64,000 nucleotides of DNA from Atrina japonica (lineage: Eukaryota > Mollusca > Bivalvia > Pterioida > Pinnidae), in assembly GCA_030159075.1 (NCBI GenBank), contig BROG01001209.1:1-64000 (forward strand), written 5' to 3'. The notes beneath the pieces were generated by a model. The model searched no databases, was not told the DNA's origin, and saw nothing but the letters and a program-made list of their open reading frames with translations. Made by a program: the position numbers and the translations under genes. Shown piece after piece: positions 63,931 through 64,000 of the stretch (position 1 is the first letter of the stretch; every line of letters begins with the position of its first letter).

Positions 63931-64000
63931 ATAAATTGAAATGACAAAATCTAACGTATACAGTGATTTGCGACATGGATGACACCAATAATATATTAAG

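Overview
The window looks like AT-rich, repeat-dense, probably intergenic or intronic DNA from a marine mollusc. A bivalve is the best guess, and a scallop- or mussel-like genome is possible. This rests on composition (long AT, CT, GATA, TAG and ATT microsatellites), on tRNA-derived SINE-like elements (one with a tRNA-Lys-like head and a downstream body ending in a CAAT/ACAAT-type tail, as I recall from bivalve SINEs), and on many short foldback elements. No species assignment can be proved from the sequence alone. I see no rRNA, no functional tRNA, no CRISPR array and no confident protein-coding gene. All open frames are short, and the longest (about 110-170 codons) are either at the length expected by chance in DNA this AT-rich or are simple or tandem repeats. 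Three weak coding candidates are listed with low confidence: 30557-30879 (+), 36493-36633 (-) and 48452-48793 (+).

Layout. 0-10 kb: SINE-like repeats, a 1.3 kb hAT-like non-autonomous transposon (4012-5304) with its own internal motif repeats, several foldback MITEs, and one clear nested insertion (a C/G-run MITE inside an older element at 7703-8070). 11-14 kb: a cluster of two interspersed repeat families that I call B and C, including two roughly 500 bp paralogous B copies. 15-17.6 kb: long TAG-type trinucleotide arrays around a possible heat-shock-type promoter, then a tRNA-derived SINE. 18-24 kb: a 92 bp minisatellite with CRE-like palindromes, a C element split by another element, and GATA/CTAT tetranucleotide fields. 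24-30 kb: a local duplication carrying MITE A, SINEs, and a set of tandem tRNA-like units. 31-34 kb: an ATT array and a rearranged duplication in which B-type and C-type cores sit at corresponding positions. 34-47 kb: scattered MITE A, B, C, D, E and pogo-like elements. 48-55 kb: two short tandem arrays (78 bp and 202 bp units) and a new two-copy repeat (J). 55-62 kb: mostly unrecognised AT-rich DNA with a near-perfect 42 bp palindrome. 62.5-63.9 kb: a 66 bp satellite with a 264 bp higher-order period.

Repeat names used here (A, B, C, D, E, F, G, H, I, J, K, L, M) are local labels, not database names. The most unusual signal is that families B and C, which have different leaders, share the same architecture: a short hairpin followed by a conserved core that includes CAGGTG, GGAGT and a CACACCCG motif. 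They appear to have been exchanged or mixed with each other at 32.2-33.3 kb.
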